Source: Lineus longissimus (lineage: Eukaryota > Nemertea > Pilidiophora > Heteronemertea > Lineidae). From it: DNA of 64,000 nt. Shown piece after piece: positions 43,723-54,789 of this stretch; positions within the stretch are counted from its first letter, which is position 1; each line of letters begins with the position of its first letter. The stretch lies in NCBI RefSeq assembly GCF_910592395.1, contig NC_088308.1, positions 13,347,001 to 13,411,000 on the forward strand. Reading direction: 5' to 3'. A program made the position numbers and the translations under genes. Below the pieces are notes generated by a model. That model saw only the letters and a program-made list of their open reading frames with translations. It searched no databases and was not told the DNA's origin.

Positions 43723-44226
43723 TGTACCGTGAAGCCCTTAAAAGGTAGGCTTCACGGTGTTCATAGGGTTAACTCAACTCGTTTGAAGTATACCGAACGT
43801 GCCTTATCAAGCTGTTCGCCATTGTTCTTAGCCTTGATTAATATTATTACACATTATAAGCAGTGAGTCCAGGTGTCCGAGTCACGCGGTTCCAAGTCGG
43901 GGGATTGCGGCGACAGCAGTATTCGTCTTCCGTAATCCTGGACTCTGAGCTCGTGACTTGGCGTCTGGGTATTTAAGCACTGGGCACGTCAGCTCTCTCT
44001 CTTTCCTCTCTGTTGCCAACCACCTCTGAACTAGGACTTTGAGCGTGCTCTGCCGTTAAGGATTACAAACTGATTGTGATTGTAAGTGCGAATAAACTAC
44101 ATGTATTCTAATTAATACTCTTGTCTTCCGGCTTCCTCTTCTACCAGTAGTTAATCTCTTTGCAAGTTCAGCCGGTCTACAGCAGCAGGGTTTCTGGATA
44201 CCCCGTATCCAGGGACTTTGTGTACA
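43723..44226 (+). repeat. 5' LTR (504 bp)
   Basis: TG..CA ends. Near its start is a perfect 11-bp inverted repeat, ACCGTGAAGCC and GGCTTCACGGT with an 11-nt spacer. TATTTAAG (43970-43977) is a likely TATA box, AATAAA at 44091-44096 a likely polyadenylation signal, and GGATAC-CCC-GTATCC a small hairpin near the end. U3 also has interleaved inverted words GTCCAGG/CCTGGAC and AGTCACG/CGTGACT. Differences from the 3' LTR are few. Confidence 0.93.
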
Positions 44227-44239
44227 TGGTAGCAGACGG
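44227..44239 (+). promoter_or_regulatory. primer binding site (initiator tRNA-Met type)
   Basis: TGGTAGCAGACGG starts directly after the LTR. TGG plus TAGCAGA is complementary to the CCA end and acceptor stem of metazoan initiator tRNA-Met as I know it; the match weakens after about ten bases. Confidence 0.75.
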
Positions 44240-44406
44240 TTTTTCGCTGCAACTTGCGGAGGGATTAATCATCGGGTAGCGCATGAAGTCGGCATAGGCC
44301 TATTTTTCTATGTTTGCGCAACAGGACCTGGAATTTTAATTCCAGTTAAATCGGGTTGATCGTTTTATTAATGTTTTATATTTAACATCACCCCCTAAAG
44401 TTAATT

Positions 44407-45420
44407 GTGGAGCCGACAACATGGCTTATAGTCCGTTTTCCAAGGGCAGTTCAGTTTCGAAAACCGAGACGTTTTCGGAACTTTCGACAGAATAAGTATC
44501 ATTGTGTCAGGTTTGATGAAAATAGTAAGTATGTGTGTAGAGTGGGCGGGCGTTTTGAGGAAGAGAGGGATGAAACGCAGAAGGGAATGGTTGGTTCACC
44601 ACCACGGTTGATTAAAAGAATGGCAAGGGAATTCACAACTCCTGCCGAAGTTGCAAATAAAGGTATAGAGGTAGAAAGAAACGGTGCATCTCAAGTTCTA
44701 CTTCCTAATTTAAATCCTAGGGAAAACTGTAGCTCTATGTTATATTTGAAAAATTATCTAAACCTAATTGTAAGAAGACAAGAGGAAATGTATTGTAGTA
44801 AGGGGGTACTACACTCCCCGAATACGTTAGGGTCTAGCTATAGATCTATGTTATATTTGGAAGATTATCTAAACTTAGTTGTTCGAAAACAAGATGAAAT
44901 GTATTTTAGCAAGGGCGTACTACTCTCCCCGAATAAGTTAGGGACTATACATAGCTGTAGGTCTAGTTTACATTTGGAGAATTATCTCAACTTGGTTATT
45001 AGAAAACAAAATGTAATGTATTGTAGAAAGGGGGTACTACTCTCCCCAAATAAGTTGGATATTAGCAATATCGACTCTGGATGTGATAGTTCAACTGTAA
45101 GTGGATTTGAAGGTAGTGCAGAGCAAGCCGACACGTTTGCTAATAATGACGAATCAGACAGCAGTTTCTCTGGTACGCTTACATATAATTTGCGGGCGAA
45201 TGACATTCGGTCAGTAGCACATAGGCCCGAGTCATTTTCTGTGCAAGGCACTGTTGTGCAAAAGCCCCAGTTATTAAACTCGGAAAAGCGGGTTATCACA
45301 GATGTTAATAGAACTTCGTCCCGAATAGATATGTTGTCGGAGGGAAGTCCCGCGTTATTATGCAAAGGATTTGTCCTTTGGTCAGACAACAAAGGCAGTA
45401 GAGCTATATCAAGGTTTTGA
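44407..45420 (+). CDS. unknown protein with a triplicated ~37-residue repeat
   Basis: An open frame of 337 codons from a GTG; the true start is unknown, and the first in-frame ATG is at codon 61. The N-terminus is Arg/Lys-rich. Residues about 109-217 hold three tandem repeats of the pattern SMLYLxxYLNLVVRxQxEMY, then xSKGVLLSPNxLG. The DNA units are also tandem, at about 44730, 44842 and 44957. An acidic, Ser-rich tail follows. Coding similarity may continue after a frameshift near 45.37 kb (YAKDLSFGQTTKAVELYQGF, to 45571). I recognise no family. It sits where gag would be, in the sense direction of the LTR element. No CCHC knuckle is seen. Confidence 0.6.
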   Translation: MEPTTWLIVRFPRAVQFRKPRRFRNFRQNKYHCVRFDENSKYVCRVGGRFEEERDETQKGMVGSPPRLIKRMAREFTTPAEVANKGIEVERNGASQVLLPNLNPRENCSSMLYLKNYLNLIVRRQEEMYCSKGVLHSPNTLGSSYRSMLYLEDYLNLVVRKQDEMYFSKGVLLSPNKLGTIHSCRSSLHLENYLNLVIRKQNVMYCRKGVLLSPNKLDISNIDSGCDSSTVSGFEGSAEQADTFANNDESDSSFSGTLTYNLRANDIRSVAHRPESFSVQGTVVQKPQLLNSEKRVITDVNRTSSRIDMLSEGSPALLCKGFVLWSDNKGSRAISRF

Positions 45421-45555
45421 TAACAATGAATTACGTGACACTTGTGAGACAGTGGCCACCCAATTTGGTGATGATTTACAGTTACATGTAGATACGGCTA
45501 AGGAATTAGGACTTGGAGGCAGAAAACAGAATTCGCGTCCGATGGTGCCTTTTCA

Positions 45556-46101
45556 TTGGACTTCCTTATGATAGTCATCTGTTTAATGGTGACGATAGAG
45601 AATTGGTTTAGGGTCATATTAGTGTTATTTGAGTATTTGTCACCGGAACTGTTGACAATCTTGTCGATGATATACAACGGTTGGGATTTGCTGTTGGTTC
45701 TCAGAAGTTTGGCGAGTAGTTTCGCCAAGTTTATAAGAGTGAAACTGAAGGACTATCAAAGCAAGCGCGCTGGAAAATGTCAATGGACCACTAAGGTAGG
45801 TGGAGGTAGGCCTATATTTAGATGCAGAGCCGTGAAATATGGGTATGATGACAACAGAACAGTTGAGCTCGAGTGCTTTTTTGTAATAAGTTACGTGTCT
45901 GTAGACGTACCGGATAAGTTGACATCAGCTACCAAAAGTTGCGGTAGAGACGGAAGTCTCATTGAGATCGACTCCAGCATCCATAAAAGGCTGTTGAGAT
46001 TTTTTCACCAGGTAGCATCAAATGCTCAATTGAAACGTGCATACATGAATGTATCAGAAGTTTCAGGTGAATTTTGTTTTGCTGAGGGGATCAGTGAATA
46101 A
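45556..46101 (+). CDS. second unknown frame in the LTR element
   Basis: A 181-codon open frame. From 45760 on (YQSKRAGKCQWTTKVGGGRP, IFRCRAVKYGYDDNR, VELECFFVISYVSVDVPDKL, SIHKRLLRFFHQVASNAQL) it has normal protein-like composition with several Cys. For 45560-45780 the neighbouring frame looks more natural (VTGTVDNLVDDIQRLGFAVG, then RQVYKSETEGLSKQARWKMS) but has stops, so a frameshift is likely. No known domain. It lies directly downstream of the triplicated-repeat frame and may be the rest of the same ancestral protein. Confidence 0.4.
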   Translation: MDFLMIVICLMVTIENWFRVILVLFEYLSPELLTILSMIYNGWDLLLVLRSLASSFAKFIRVKLKDYQSKRAGKCQWTTKVGGGRPIFRCRAVKYGYDDNRTVELECFFVISYVSVDVPDKLTSATKSCGRDGSLIEIDSSIHKRLLRFFHQVASNAQLKRAYMNVSEVSGEFCFAEGISE

Positions 46102-49100
46102 TCGAGAGAGAAAGCTACTCTCATCCTACTGCTACTTGAGATTTTGTAGTTTTAATCTCTATTGTTGTTTGTTATGATGCATCTTTCAATATCAGATATA
46201 TTTCAGTTCGGATGATAGCCCATTTGAAGGATGGATTTTCCGCCATTTCCTATTTCTTCGCTCTGGCGCAGTTAGTGCAACTGCGATAAAGGTTTTTAAA
46301 TAAAGGTTGACCTTGCTGGGGTGTACCGTGAGGCTGATAGGGATGACAGTGCAGAGGTACGTCGTTATTGTTCAAGGGTATCGTGAAGAATATTTGCTAA
46401 ATAGTCATAGTAAATCCAGCGTTTTTTAGTTTTAGAGCCTCAAGGTGACGACTCTACTCGTAACCGGCACTATCTTAGATTCTAATTGCAGGATAACCTT
46501 CGTCGAGAGAGCTACGGAATTACTTGCCGTGCGAAGGCGCATCTTTTGGGAATGTCATCGACCACTTCCTGAGGCTTGCGCGTTATTGTCGTGGTGGGAC
46601 GCCACTTCGAGAATACCTTGCGATTCCTGCTTTTGAGAGCATGAAGGTGTATTTTTTTGGAAGTCAGAATGTTGCCAAGTGTAGAGCTCAAGACTAGTCG
46701 TACATAGATGAGAGTTGGAAGTGGCATTTCCTGATATAAATGTCCTTGAGTGAATAGATAACTCACCCCTTCTTACTCAGTTATATGAACAAAAATTATC
46801 GATACTTTTTTTGGAAGAGTTATGTACAAAATATCGATATGCCAATCATAACAATATAGATTAGTAATGTTTGTAAATAACGAACGGTGTAGACCGGGGT
46901 AGGATTTAAGGATATTGAGATATGGATTACTTTTGTCGGTCGAAATTATAGATAATATTGAAATAACTTATGATTGTTGTGCCTACATTGACGCGATCTT
47001 CGTTCGTGACTTATATGCCGATAAGTGTTTCTTTACAAGTCGAATCTTCGATTGTATGTTACGCGTTGTATTTTTGAGTGAAGCTTTTGAATAATTATCG
47101 TGATTTGTGTTACGATATACCATTGGTTTGTCAACAAGTCTTGAATTTTGTTAACTTGCATTGACGATACTCTTAACCATAGTACCATAGTAATACGATA
47201 AAGGGTAGGACTAACCGCGTGCCAAATGTGGTTATTAGTATGTCAGTTGATTACATATTACGACGTCCATTTAATTAGTCTTGGAATAACTGGGTTTTAA
47301 AAAAAAAGGCTTTTTCAGTGCAACCGTGCCCTTGGTTTAGGCAGTGAGATTGTATGTGCTATTTGATAATAGAAACCATTTCAAAAATCATAAATGGTAC
47401 GGGATCAAAAAATAAATGGACATACGAAACAAGCAAAAAGTATAGTGTCTTGTCCTTGCGACTTTATTTAAAAAAAAACAAAACAAAAAAGATCAACCTT
47501 TACAAACAACATCAACAAAACTTAACTCGTGGCTTAGTACGTGTTCTTTAAAAAGATGGTACCAACGAAGCATCGAGCGATTGTCTCCGCTATAGCCAAG
47601 GTAAAGAATATGCTTGTGGCTAATTTTGTGAGCATAGTCTGATAGTAGCATTTGTTTGCTGCCACCCAGTAAATTTGGTACGGTCAGCGTTGCCTCTATA
47701 GTAGCCTTTAAAAGTAGGTACATTCTATCAGGTACATTGTATCAAAGGCTCAAGATCGTGAATGATTTGTCGTGTTCTCGTGATTGACATACCTGTACAA
47801 GTTATCCAGCAAGAGGCCGACATAATCACCTCTCTGAAAGTTTTATATGGCGACAGTTTTTGAGAAGCGTTCTGGGTACAGATCCTGGTCAGTATGAGTA
47901 ACTGCTTTGGAACGACGCGCCAATATCCTATATATCTTCCTGGTGATAGTTGAGTGGCACGGACAGTGTGAGTATTTCGAAAAGCTCCTACTTTTATCGC
48001 TTTCTCATAGGGATCATCTCATGCAATGTGGTTTTGCCACGGGATGATCATTTTGTTGTTCTGTTTCACCAAGTTAAACTCACGGGCTATACATATCCAA
48101 TAAGTGCGTATCATTTTTTTTTTAAAAGTGCACAAGTAACATTGAACATGCCAAACGGAACATGAGGAACACACTGAGAGCGGGGATGGATCACCGAACA
48201 TTCTTGGGATACTATAGACACTGTACTTTGCTTGTATGAACATGTATATTTACTATTGTGGATGCATTCACTTGTTAGGACCAAAGTCATCCTTTTCCGA
48301 CTTGCGGAGGGTGCAACTCAGATAATTTTGTTTGGACCAAAGTCATCCTTTTCCGACTTGCGGAGGGTGCATGCAAAGTTATGGTTTCCGATCCCTTTGA
48401 GGTATATATATTTATTTAGATCTTAATGAAAATGAAGGTGATTGATAATTGTTATGGGTTTTTTCAGCATAGATTTTCGCGGATTATGCATACCTGAGGT
48501 TTTTGTACAGTTCGAAACACTGATGACGGTTAAAATGATAACTGGTTATCTGAAGTTCAAAATGTTCAGTCTGTTGATAAGTATGAAATTATATTGGAGA
48601 ATCTTAATTCAGGATGAATGTGCGTGTGAAGCTGGCCAGCATTGTGAGTTGTCTGTGTGAATTTATCGACAGTTCCTCGTGTAACAACATAATTATTGGC
48701 CAAATAGCAGATAGTCGGTCCTACTTCTGTTTCAAGTGGTGCCAGCCTTGCTGGGCTTATATTGTAGTGTTGTAAGTCCTTCAAAGGGCGACGAGAATAA
48801 TTGTTTTTTATGAATTGTACGAGGTACGGTGTATCGTTTGGATGGTCTTAAGACATGGGTGTTTCTGTATTCTAGCATATTAATAGAATGTAATATTTAT
48901 CTGGGATGCTCCGTCTAAAAGTTGCAAAGAAGGAGTTGAGTGAAGTACTTTGGAATCAGTACAGGCGAATTGATTAATAATGTAATCACGGTAAAAGGAG
49001 GTTAGACTTACCGTTTATTTTTATCTGATAAAAATTAGGAAGGTGAACAATCTTGGCGAAGCATGTGCGGTGCTGCAAGGTCTCTTACACGGCTTTGGAA

Positions 49101-49283
49101 CGTCGTACTTGCCTTATCAAACATTTATCTAGAATCGTTATCTATTTTTCTTTCATGGGGGTTACGTAGTCCCACGAGACATACATAGCATATCAGTGGG
49201 GTCAATAACAATCTCCCATTCATAAATTTTTCACAACATAATATTAAAACTATTCTCAGTCTGGGGACAGACTGGTTTTTTTC
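46102..49283 (+). other. non-coding interior of the LTR element
   Basis: About 3.2 kb without a convincing gene. A 38-bp direct repeat (GGACCAAAGTCATCCTTTTC and following) occurs at 48278-48315 and 48334-48371. No pol motifs were found on either strand. Confidence 0.65.
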
Positions 49284-49294
49284 AAGGGGAGGCA
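49284..49294 (+). promoter_or_regulatory. polypurine tract of the LTR element
   Basis: AAGGGGAGGCA directly precedes the TGTACC start of the 3' LTR and is preceded by a T run. This is the expected plus-strand primer site. Confidence 0.75.
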
Positions 49295-49793
49295 TGTACC
49301 GTGAAGCCCTTAAAAGGTAGGCTTCACGGTGTTCATAGGGTTAACTCAACTCGTTTGAAGTATACCGAACGTGCCTTATCAAGCTGTTCGCCATTGTTCT
49401 TAGCCTTGATTAATATTATTACACATTATAAGCAGTGAGTCCAGGTGTCCAAGTCACGCGGTTCCAAGTCGGGGGATTGCGGCGACAGCAGTATTCGTCT
49501 TCCGTAATCCTGGACTCTGAGCTCGTGACTTGGCGTCTGGGTATTTAAGCAATGGGCACGTCAGCTCTCTTTCCTCTCTGTTGCCAACCACCTCTGAACT
49601 AGGACTTTGAGCGTGCTCTGCCGTTAAGGATTACAAACTGATTGTGATTGTATGTGATTGTATTGACATGTATTCTAATTAATACTCTTGTCTTCCGGCT
49701 TCCTCTTCTACCAGTAGTTAATCTCTTTGCAAGTTCAGCCGGTCTACGGCAGCAGGGTTTCTGGATACCCCGTATCCAGGGACTTTGTGTACA
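49295..49793 (+). repeat. 3' LTR (499 bp)
   Basis: A direct copy of the 5' LTR. Differences I see: G to A in GTCC(G/A)AGTC, a C/A change in AGCA(C/A)TGGGC, loss of one TCTC, A/G in CTAC(A/G)GCAG, and one altered patch at about 49650-49668 that replaces the AATAAA-bearing segment with a repeat of TGTGATTGTA. The TATA-like TATTTAAG is kept at 49542-49549. Confidence 0.93.
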
Positions 49794-49965
49794 CCAGTGC
49801 ATTGGGGGAGTCCCCCAAAGCCTCATCCTTCATACATGTTTTAGCAAGAGAAATGGGGGGAAGGCCCCCCCCCATTGGACTCTCAATTGGTCCCTCTTGA
49901 GAGGCTTATCCCGAGGCAATGGAGTGGAACCCCCAAACCATCTCGAGTCCTTCTGACTCATTATA
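49794..49965 (+). repeat. right part of the dispersed repeat split by the LTR element
   Basis: Begins with the CCAG duplication, then TGCATTGGGGGAG, 'ACATGTTTTAGCAAGAG..GGGGGGAAGGCC', 'TTGGACTCTCAATTGGTCCC' and 'GGAACCCCCAAACCATC'. The copy at 29081-29230 has the same order. Confidence 0.75.
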
Positions 49966-52938
49966 GTGGTGCGCTAATCTCAACCATCATTACCCTTCCT
50001 TTTCATGCTATTGCTAATTCCAACCATGACACTTCCTTCTCATAGTCATACATGCTAGAGCTATCTCTCACCATGACCTTTGATTTTGATGTTATCGCTA
50101 ACTCCAACAATTACCTAGCCTTTTCATGCTATAAGCTAACCCCAACCATGACCCTTCCATCTCATATGCTATAGCTAACACAACCGTGACTTTTGATTTT
50201 GATGCTGGTGCTAACTCTAACCATTAACCATCCTTTTCATCGAAAATAAATGAGGTGGTTATACTTTTTTTGGGAGACACCCTGTAGTACACAATAAAAC
50301 CGAACATTCACTCACGCCATACAATCAATTTCAGAACAAATATAATGATTTTAGTGCACTGAGGGTAGTTTACAGATAAATTGACAAATGCAGAAAAATA
50401 TCCACTCGCTGGTCAATGTTGCTTTCATCTTTGTGCGGAGAGAAATTGCATGTTTGTTAAAAATGCACCTGGCAACCACTCTGGAACTAGGTATAACAAG
50501 AAAACTGCACGAGTGGCTGATCCTCGTATCCAGATTGCACGAGATGAGTTTCTATGGCCTGATGCGATAATGTTTCATGCATCTTTCGCACATTTCTCTC
50601 AAAATAAAGTCTGCAAAGTTATGAAGATCAGTGGGGTTTGTGTTGTCTTATTGAAGCCGGTCCCAGGAGAACTGTCCGTAATTTCGGTTGAATTTGTATG
50701 GATTTTTTGGGGGCCTTTTGGGGTATTTTCGTGGTCTTGTCTGCCGGATCACTTCACTTAGGGTATATGATAAAAACCAGGATGTGGGGTTTTTGTTTAG
50801 AGCGGTTAAGCAGAACTCTGTTAGGAATAGCCCGTTGGAATACCAGACGATTTAATCTCGTCTCCGAACCTATTTGGTCACACTGCGGATTTATGAAGGG
50901 GAAACTCCTCACAGCTTAAGGGGACCTTGTGCGATTTCTCTCAGGTCTCTAGTCCCAAAATCTTCGGGAGTTTTCAGGGCCCAGAATCATCAGCAGTTGA
51001 TGATGAACCATGTTGGATAGACTTTGGCCTCTCGAGCAGGCCATAATTCCCGGGAGGGAAAGCTTGGGCAAGCCGCAGTAGCATCGATGGTGCTCACCAC
51101 TCCGTCATCCGATATTGTGTGGTCCAATATCGAGGCAGAGTATTTTGATGACTCTGATTTGCTTAAATGTAATCTGTAACTCGTGATATTGGCGCAGACC
51201 GCATAATAATTGGGAGCAGATGGAATTCCCCTACACTACGACTAGTTGTGCAGGGGTCAGATTTGTTTTGTGCAAGTGATTGATAGCTGTATAGGTAGTG
51301 TAAAGATTTGTACCAGAGTACTGGTTGGATGTAAGGACTTAGAGTTGCAATAAATGTACTGATTCAGCATAATTTCACAGTTTGTGTCTTGTATCCTAAC
51401 GGCAGGGACTGGTTGTAACAAAGGCAAACCTGGGTGGTAATACATGTACTTGTTACAATCAGGACTGGTATGGGTTATTACTTTAAAACGGTGGGGTAGG
51501 TATGTAAATTTTGGGATTTTTAGTAATGGGAATTCACAGACCTCCCCCTGCAGTCAGGGGATGCCCAGTGCCTAGTGCTCCAAGGCAGCATCGTCATGAG
51601 CTCGGAGTGGGAGTTTTTTATTCCCATATCTTAATTCCATGGAACAAAGAGTTGTGACGTCATGCTGGCATGTGAGTCCCACATTTCCTTACATTCTGTT
51701 TTTGGAAGGGCTAGATGGGCAGGACAATGCGCAAGCAGTTAGGAGAAGGGTCAGAATGTTCAGCAGCAGTAGTGATTGGGAAAGATTGGTCGTTCGCACA
51801 TTCAGAGGCCTGCAAATCTGGCCAACCTTTCAACAGGCCTCATTGATTACGATGTTTTAGTGATAATCCAAGCCCCTAATCAACTAGATTTACCCAATGG
51901 TGAACTCAAGTTTCCTCCATGGGTAAACTTTGGTTTTCGCAAGGTGTAAACGGAATTTTCATTTTGTGCATTGATAAGAAAAATTGAATTTTAGGCTTGG
52001 ATCTCAAGGAGTTCTTTACAGCGAGGTGGTACTTCAGTACCTTTCATAGTCCATGATTCTTGATTTACGGGTCGTCGGTTTCATTTTTGACACAATAGGC
52101 ACTGTAATGGAGACAGTCAACCTTAAAATTAGACATAACCCTCCTCTTTAGAATTAATTACAAAGCATTATGTCGCTCTTGGAGCACTCAATCAGCAAAA
52201 AGGCCGGTGGAATCACTCAAAGACGTGTTAAAACTCAATGTAGTATTGCCCATACAATTACAGCACCAATCTAAAGCCCATAGCATAATATTGAGTATAT
52301 CCGTATATCAAAATGTAAAAAGCTTTTTTGAGAGGATTTAGTGGCCAACTTGGAGTTATCAAATCCTCGAAGTTTTATACATACAGTACACAGCATTGAC
52401 ATCATGATTTGTGCAAAGTTAGCAAAGTAGCAATGTTATTCTACAGAACTGTCACATTTTATACTTTAGTTCGAGGTACCTCAAAATCATATCTTACAAA
52501 ATTTCTCAACCCATGCTACGACAACTTGCTTGAGGTTTCTGCGGAATATTCTTAGATATAATAAAGAAATGGCATCAGAACTGTGTAAAAATCACGTACG
52601 GTAAAGTTGGAAATTATATATTTAATCTACTTGCCGATTATTTAGCTGAGTAGGAAGTGTAGTATAGGGACATCATTGCTAGTATAGCAGGTTCGTTTGT
52701 ACACCGTGGAAATGTGACTACAGATTTGGAATAAAACGTACATTCATGTAACAGTTTTATACATGTCACCCATGAAAAAGCTGTGATGCATTCAAAGAAA
52801 ATGCAAAAGAGTCAGGAACCCTAACAACAGTTCAGAACATTATCACTAGGCTTACATAACTTCTGTTGAGACCTCAAACTAGGCAGACATCAGACTTCTT
52901 ACATTTTTGAGGCATACCTGTACTTTTAGAGGTGACTT
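49966..52938. other. unassigned intergenic DNA
   Basis: A short run of diverged ~65-bp units lies at about 49980-50240 (variants of 'CTAACTCCAACCATGACCCTTCC..CATGCTAT'). 'GGGAGACACCCTGTAGTA' at 50271-50288 looks like a repeat edge similar to the one at 3165-3178. Frames at 50.38-50.92 kb have no recognisable domain. Nothing else identified. Confidence 0.45.
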
Positions 52939-53150
52939 TGTAAACATCAATACTAAAACACCAGATTCCTGTTAGAGCCCACAGGGACAAACGCAAGAGG
53001 AACTACGTGCTTCATGTGACTCCACATGCGAAGTGATCTTTATTACAACATTATTATAAGGGTGAACATATAAACCACGTGACTCCGTAAATGCATGTCA
53101 TATTTCACTACAATGAATTTGTCTACGGTGGCCTGTAAACCTAGTTTACA
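52939..53150 (-). repeat. putative 3' LTR of the BEL/Pao element (212 bp)
   Basis: On the minus strand it begins TGTAAACTAGGTTTACA just after the polypurine tract and could end at GATGTTTACA, giving TGTAAAC..GTTTACA termini. AATAAAG lies at 53038-53044. Without a 5' LTR the left boundary is a guess. Confidence 0.5.
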
Positions 53151-53289
53151 CATCTTCCGCCCCGGCCAACTGCGCTGCAATTTTGCTTCTCGTCGCTGCC
53201 ACCGAAGGGCGCTTGCTACATCTTAGCTCAGGTTCCCCGGGTTCATCACATGACTTTAATTCACTTAACACAGTTTGTCTAACAGATTC

Positions 53290-54789
53290 TTATCTGACTT
53301 CTAACGGATACAACTTCGAAAATGCTCTGCTAGTAAAACAATTCCCACTTTTTACTTTGGCTGCTCTGACTCTACTGTCAGAGCCGAACAATAGCTCAGT
53401 TACAAGGCCTAGTTTCCAACGTGTACGGGGTATATTGTCCTCATGAACCTGTACTACGTCACCTACACTAATGATATCATCACTTGGACAATGTTTACGC
53501 ACTTGGTAAGCGTGTCTCTCACGTAAGCAGCTTAGGTATTCATTCTTGAACCTTGTCACAAAATGAGTGTGCAATTGAGCGCGCCTACGTTCTGCCCTCG
53601 TAATGAAGTCAGCAGTCCCAACTTGTGACCAATCAGGGTCAGTTTCATCAAACAACTCATGTGGCAACTCATCAGTCTCGTAGCCAAACAATAGCATTGA
53701 CGGTGTCAGAGGTTTGGGATCTTCTATTGATCCACTTGCATACGTCAATAGCCTATTGTTTAGGACGGACTGAACCTCTTTGATCAATGTGTACATTTCT
53801 TCAAAACTAATCAATGCCCGGCCTAACACTTTCCTAAGTACTGACTTCATTACGCCTATGAGACGTTCCCAAGAACCTCCCCACCAGGGGGACTGTACCG
53901 GTATGAAATCAAATCTAATGCGCTTTGCAATAAAATGCTCTTGCACTTCTGAACTCGCCACACGCCTTAGTAACTTTTCGATTTCACTACTTCCTGACTT
54001 GAAATTTGTTGCGTTGTCGGAGAAACACCTATCTGGAACAACATAAGTGTCACAATGCCTTCTGAATGCTTTGATGAACGAATCGGCGCTCAAATCATTG
54101 ACCAGTTCAAGGTTTACACCTCTAGTGCCTAAACATGTAAATAAACACACGTAAACTTTGAACACATGTCCATCGCGATCTTTCACTAGAAGATGTCCCG
54201 TGAAGTCCATACCAATGTTACTAAACGCTTTGGTCGCATCAATACGGTATTCGGGTAGATCAGGGCTCTGTGGTAACCGGTACGCAGTGCCGGTAACACG
54301 TTTACAGATTACACATGATTTCAACACTGACCTAACCTCTGCCCGCGTTGCAGTAATCCAATACCGTTTTCGCACAGCAACTACGGTTGAACCTAATCCA
54401 GCATGAAGAACGCGCGCATGCGCTCTTTTGATCACAAGTCTAGTAAAGTGGCATTTCGGAGGTAACAACACAGGTTTACGCGCATTACTGTCTAGTGACA
54501 CAGCATTACCTAATCTCCCCGCGCCACGAAGAACACCTTTTGTGTCGAACACAACATTCAACTGTTGCACAATACACGGAATACGTCCGCTTGGTTTGTC
54601 CTGATTTAAGTAATCCAAGGCCTCAGAAAAATATGAAGATTGAACTGCTTTCACCCAAAGAGTTTCGGCCTTTTCCATTTCTCCTACGGTTATGTGTTGT
54701 GTCTCCCAGCTAATGCGTGCGAATCTCAGAACGTATACAGTAACATGTAATAGTTGCTCGAAATTATTGAATCTACTGATGTCGATCAC
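53290..54789 (-). pseudogene. BEL/Pao integrase with DUF5641-like C-terminus
   Basis: A 499-codon open frame, in the same frame as the upstream pol segment but separated from it by one TAA (54790-54792). Its first codon is GTG. A zinc-binding site has H124, H129, C159 and C162 (HARVLHAG, KSCVICK). The integrase core has Asp195 (GMDFTG), Asp258 (FSDNATNF) and Glu308 (GGSWERLIG), a complete DDE triad. The tail has GDVVQVHEDNIPRTRWKLG, the conserved segment of the DUF5641 domain found in this family. The enzyme would insert the cDNA into host DNA. This domain looks intact, but it can only be made by readthrough of the stop. Confidence 0.88.

Larger units (their letters stand above)
43723..49793 (+). 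mobile_element. complete 6.07-kb non-autonomous LTR retrotransposon
   Basis: Two direct LTRs (43723-44226 and 49295-49793), each starting TGTACCG and ending TGTACA, are flanked by a 4-bp CCAG duplication (43719-43722 and 49794-49797). A primer binding site complementary to initiator tRNA-Met follows the 5' LTR, and a polypurine tract precedes the 3' LTR. The 5.07-kb interior has no protease, RT, RNase H or integrase motif in any frame I read. It does hold a 337-codon frame with a triplicated motif (44407-45420) and a second frame (45556-46101). The size and lack of pol fit a LARD-type (large non-autonomous) element, mobilised in trans by an unknown partner. The near-identical LTRs suggest recent insertion. 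Confidence 0.9.
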
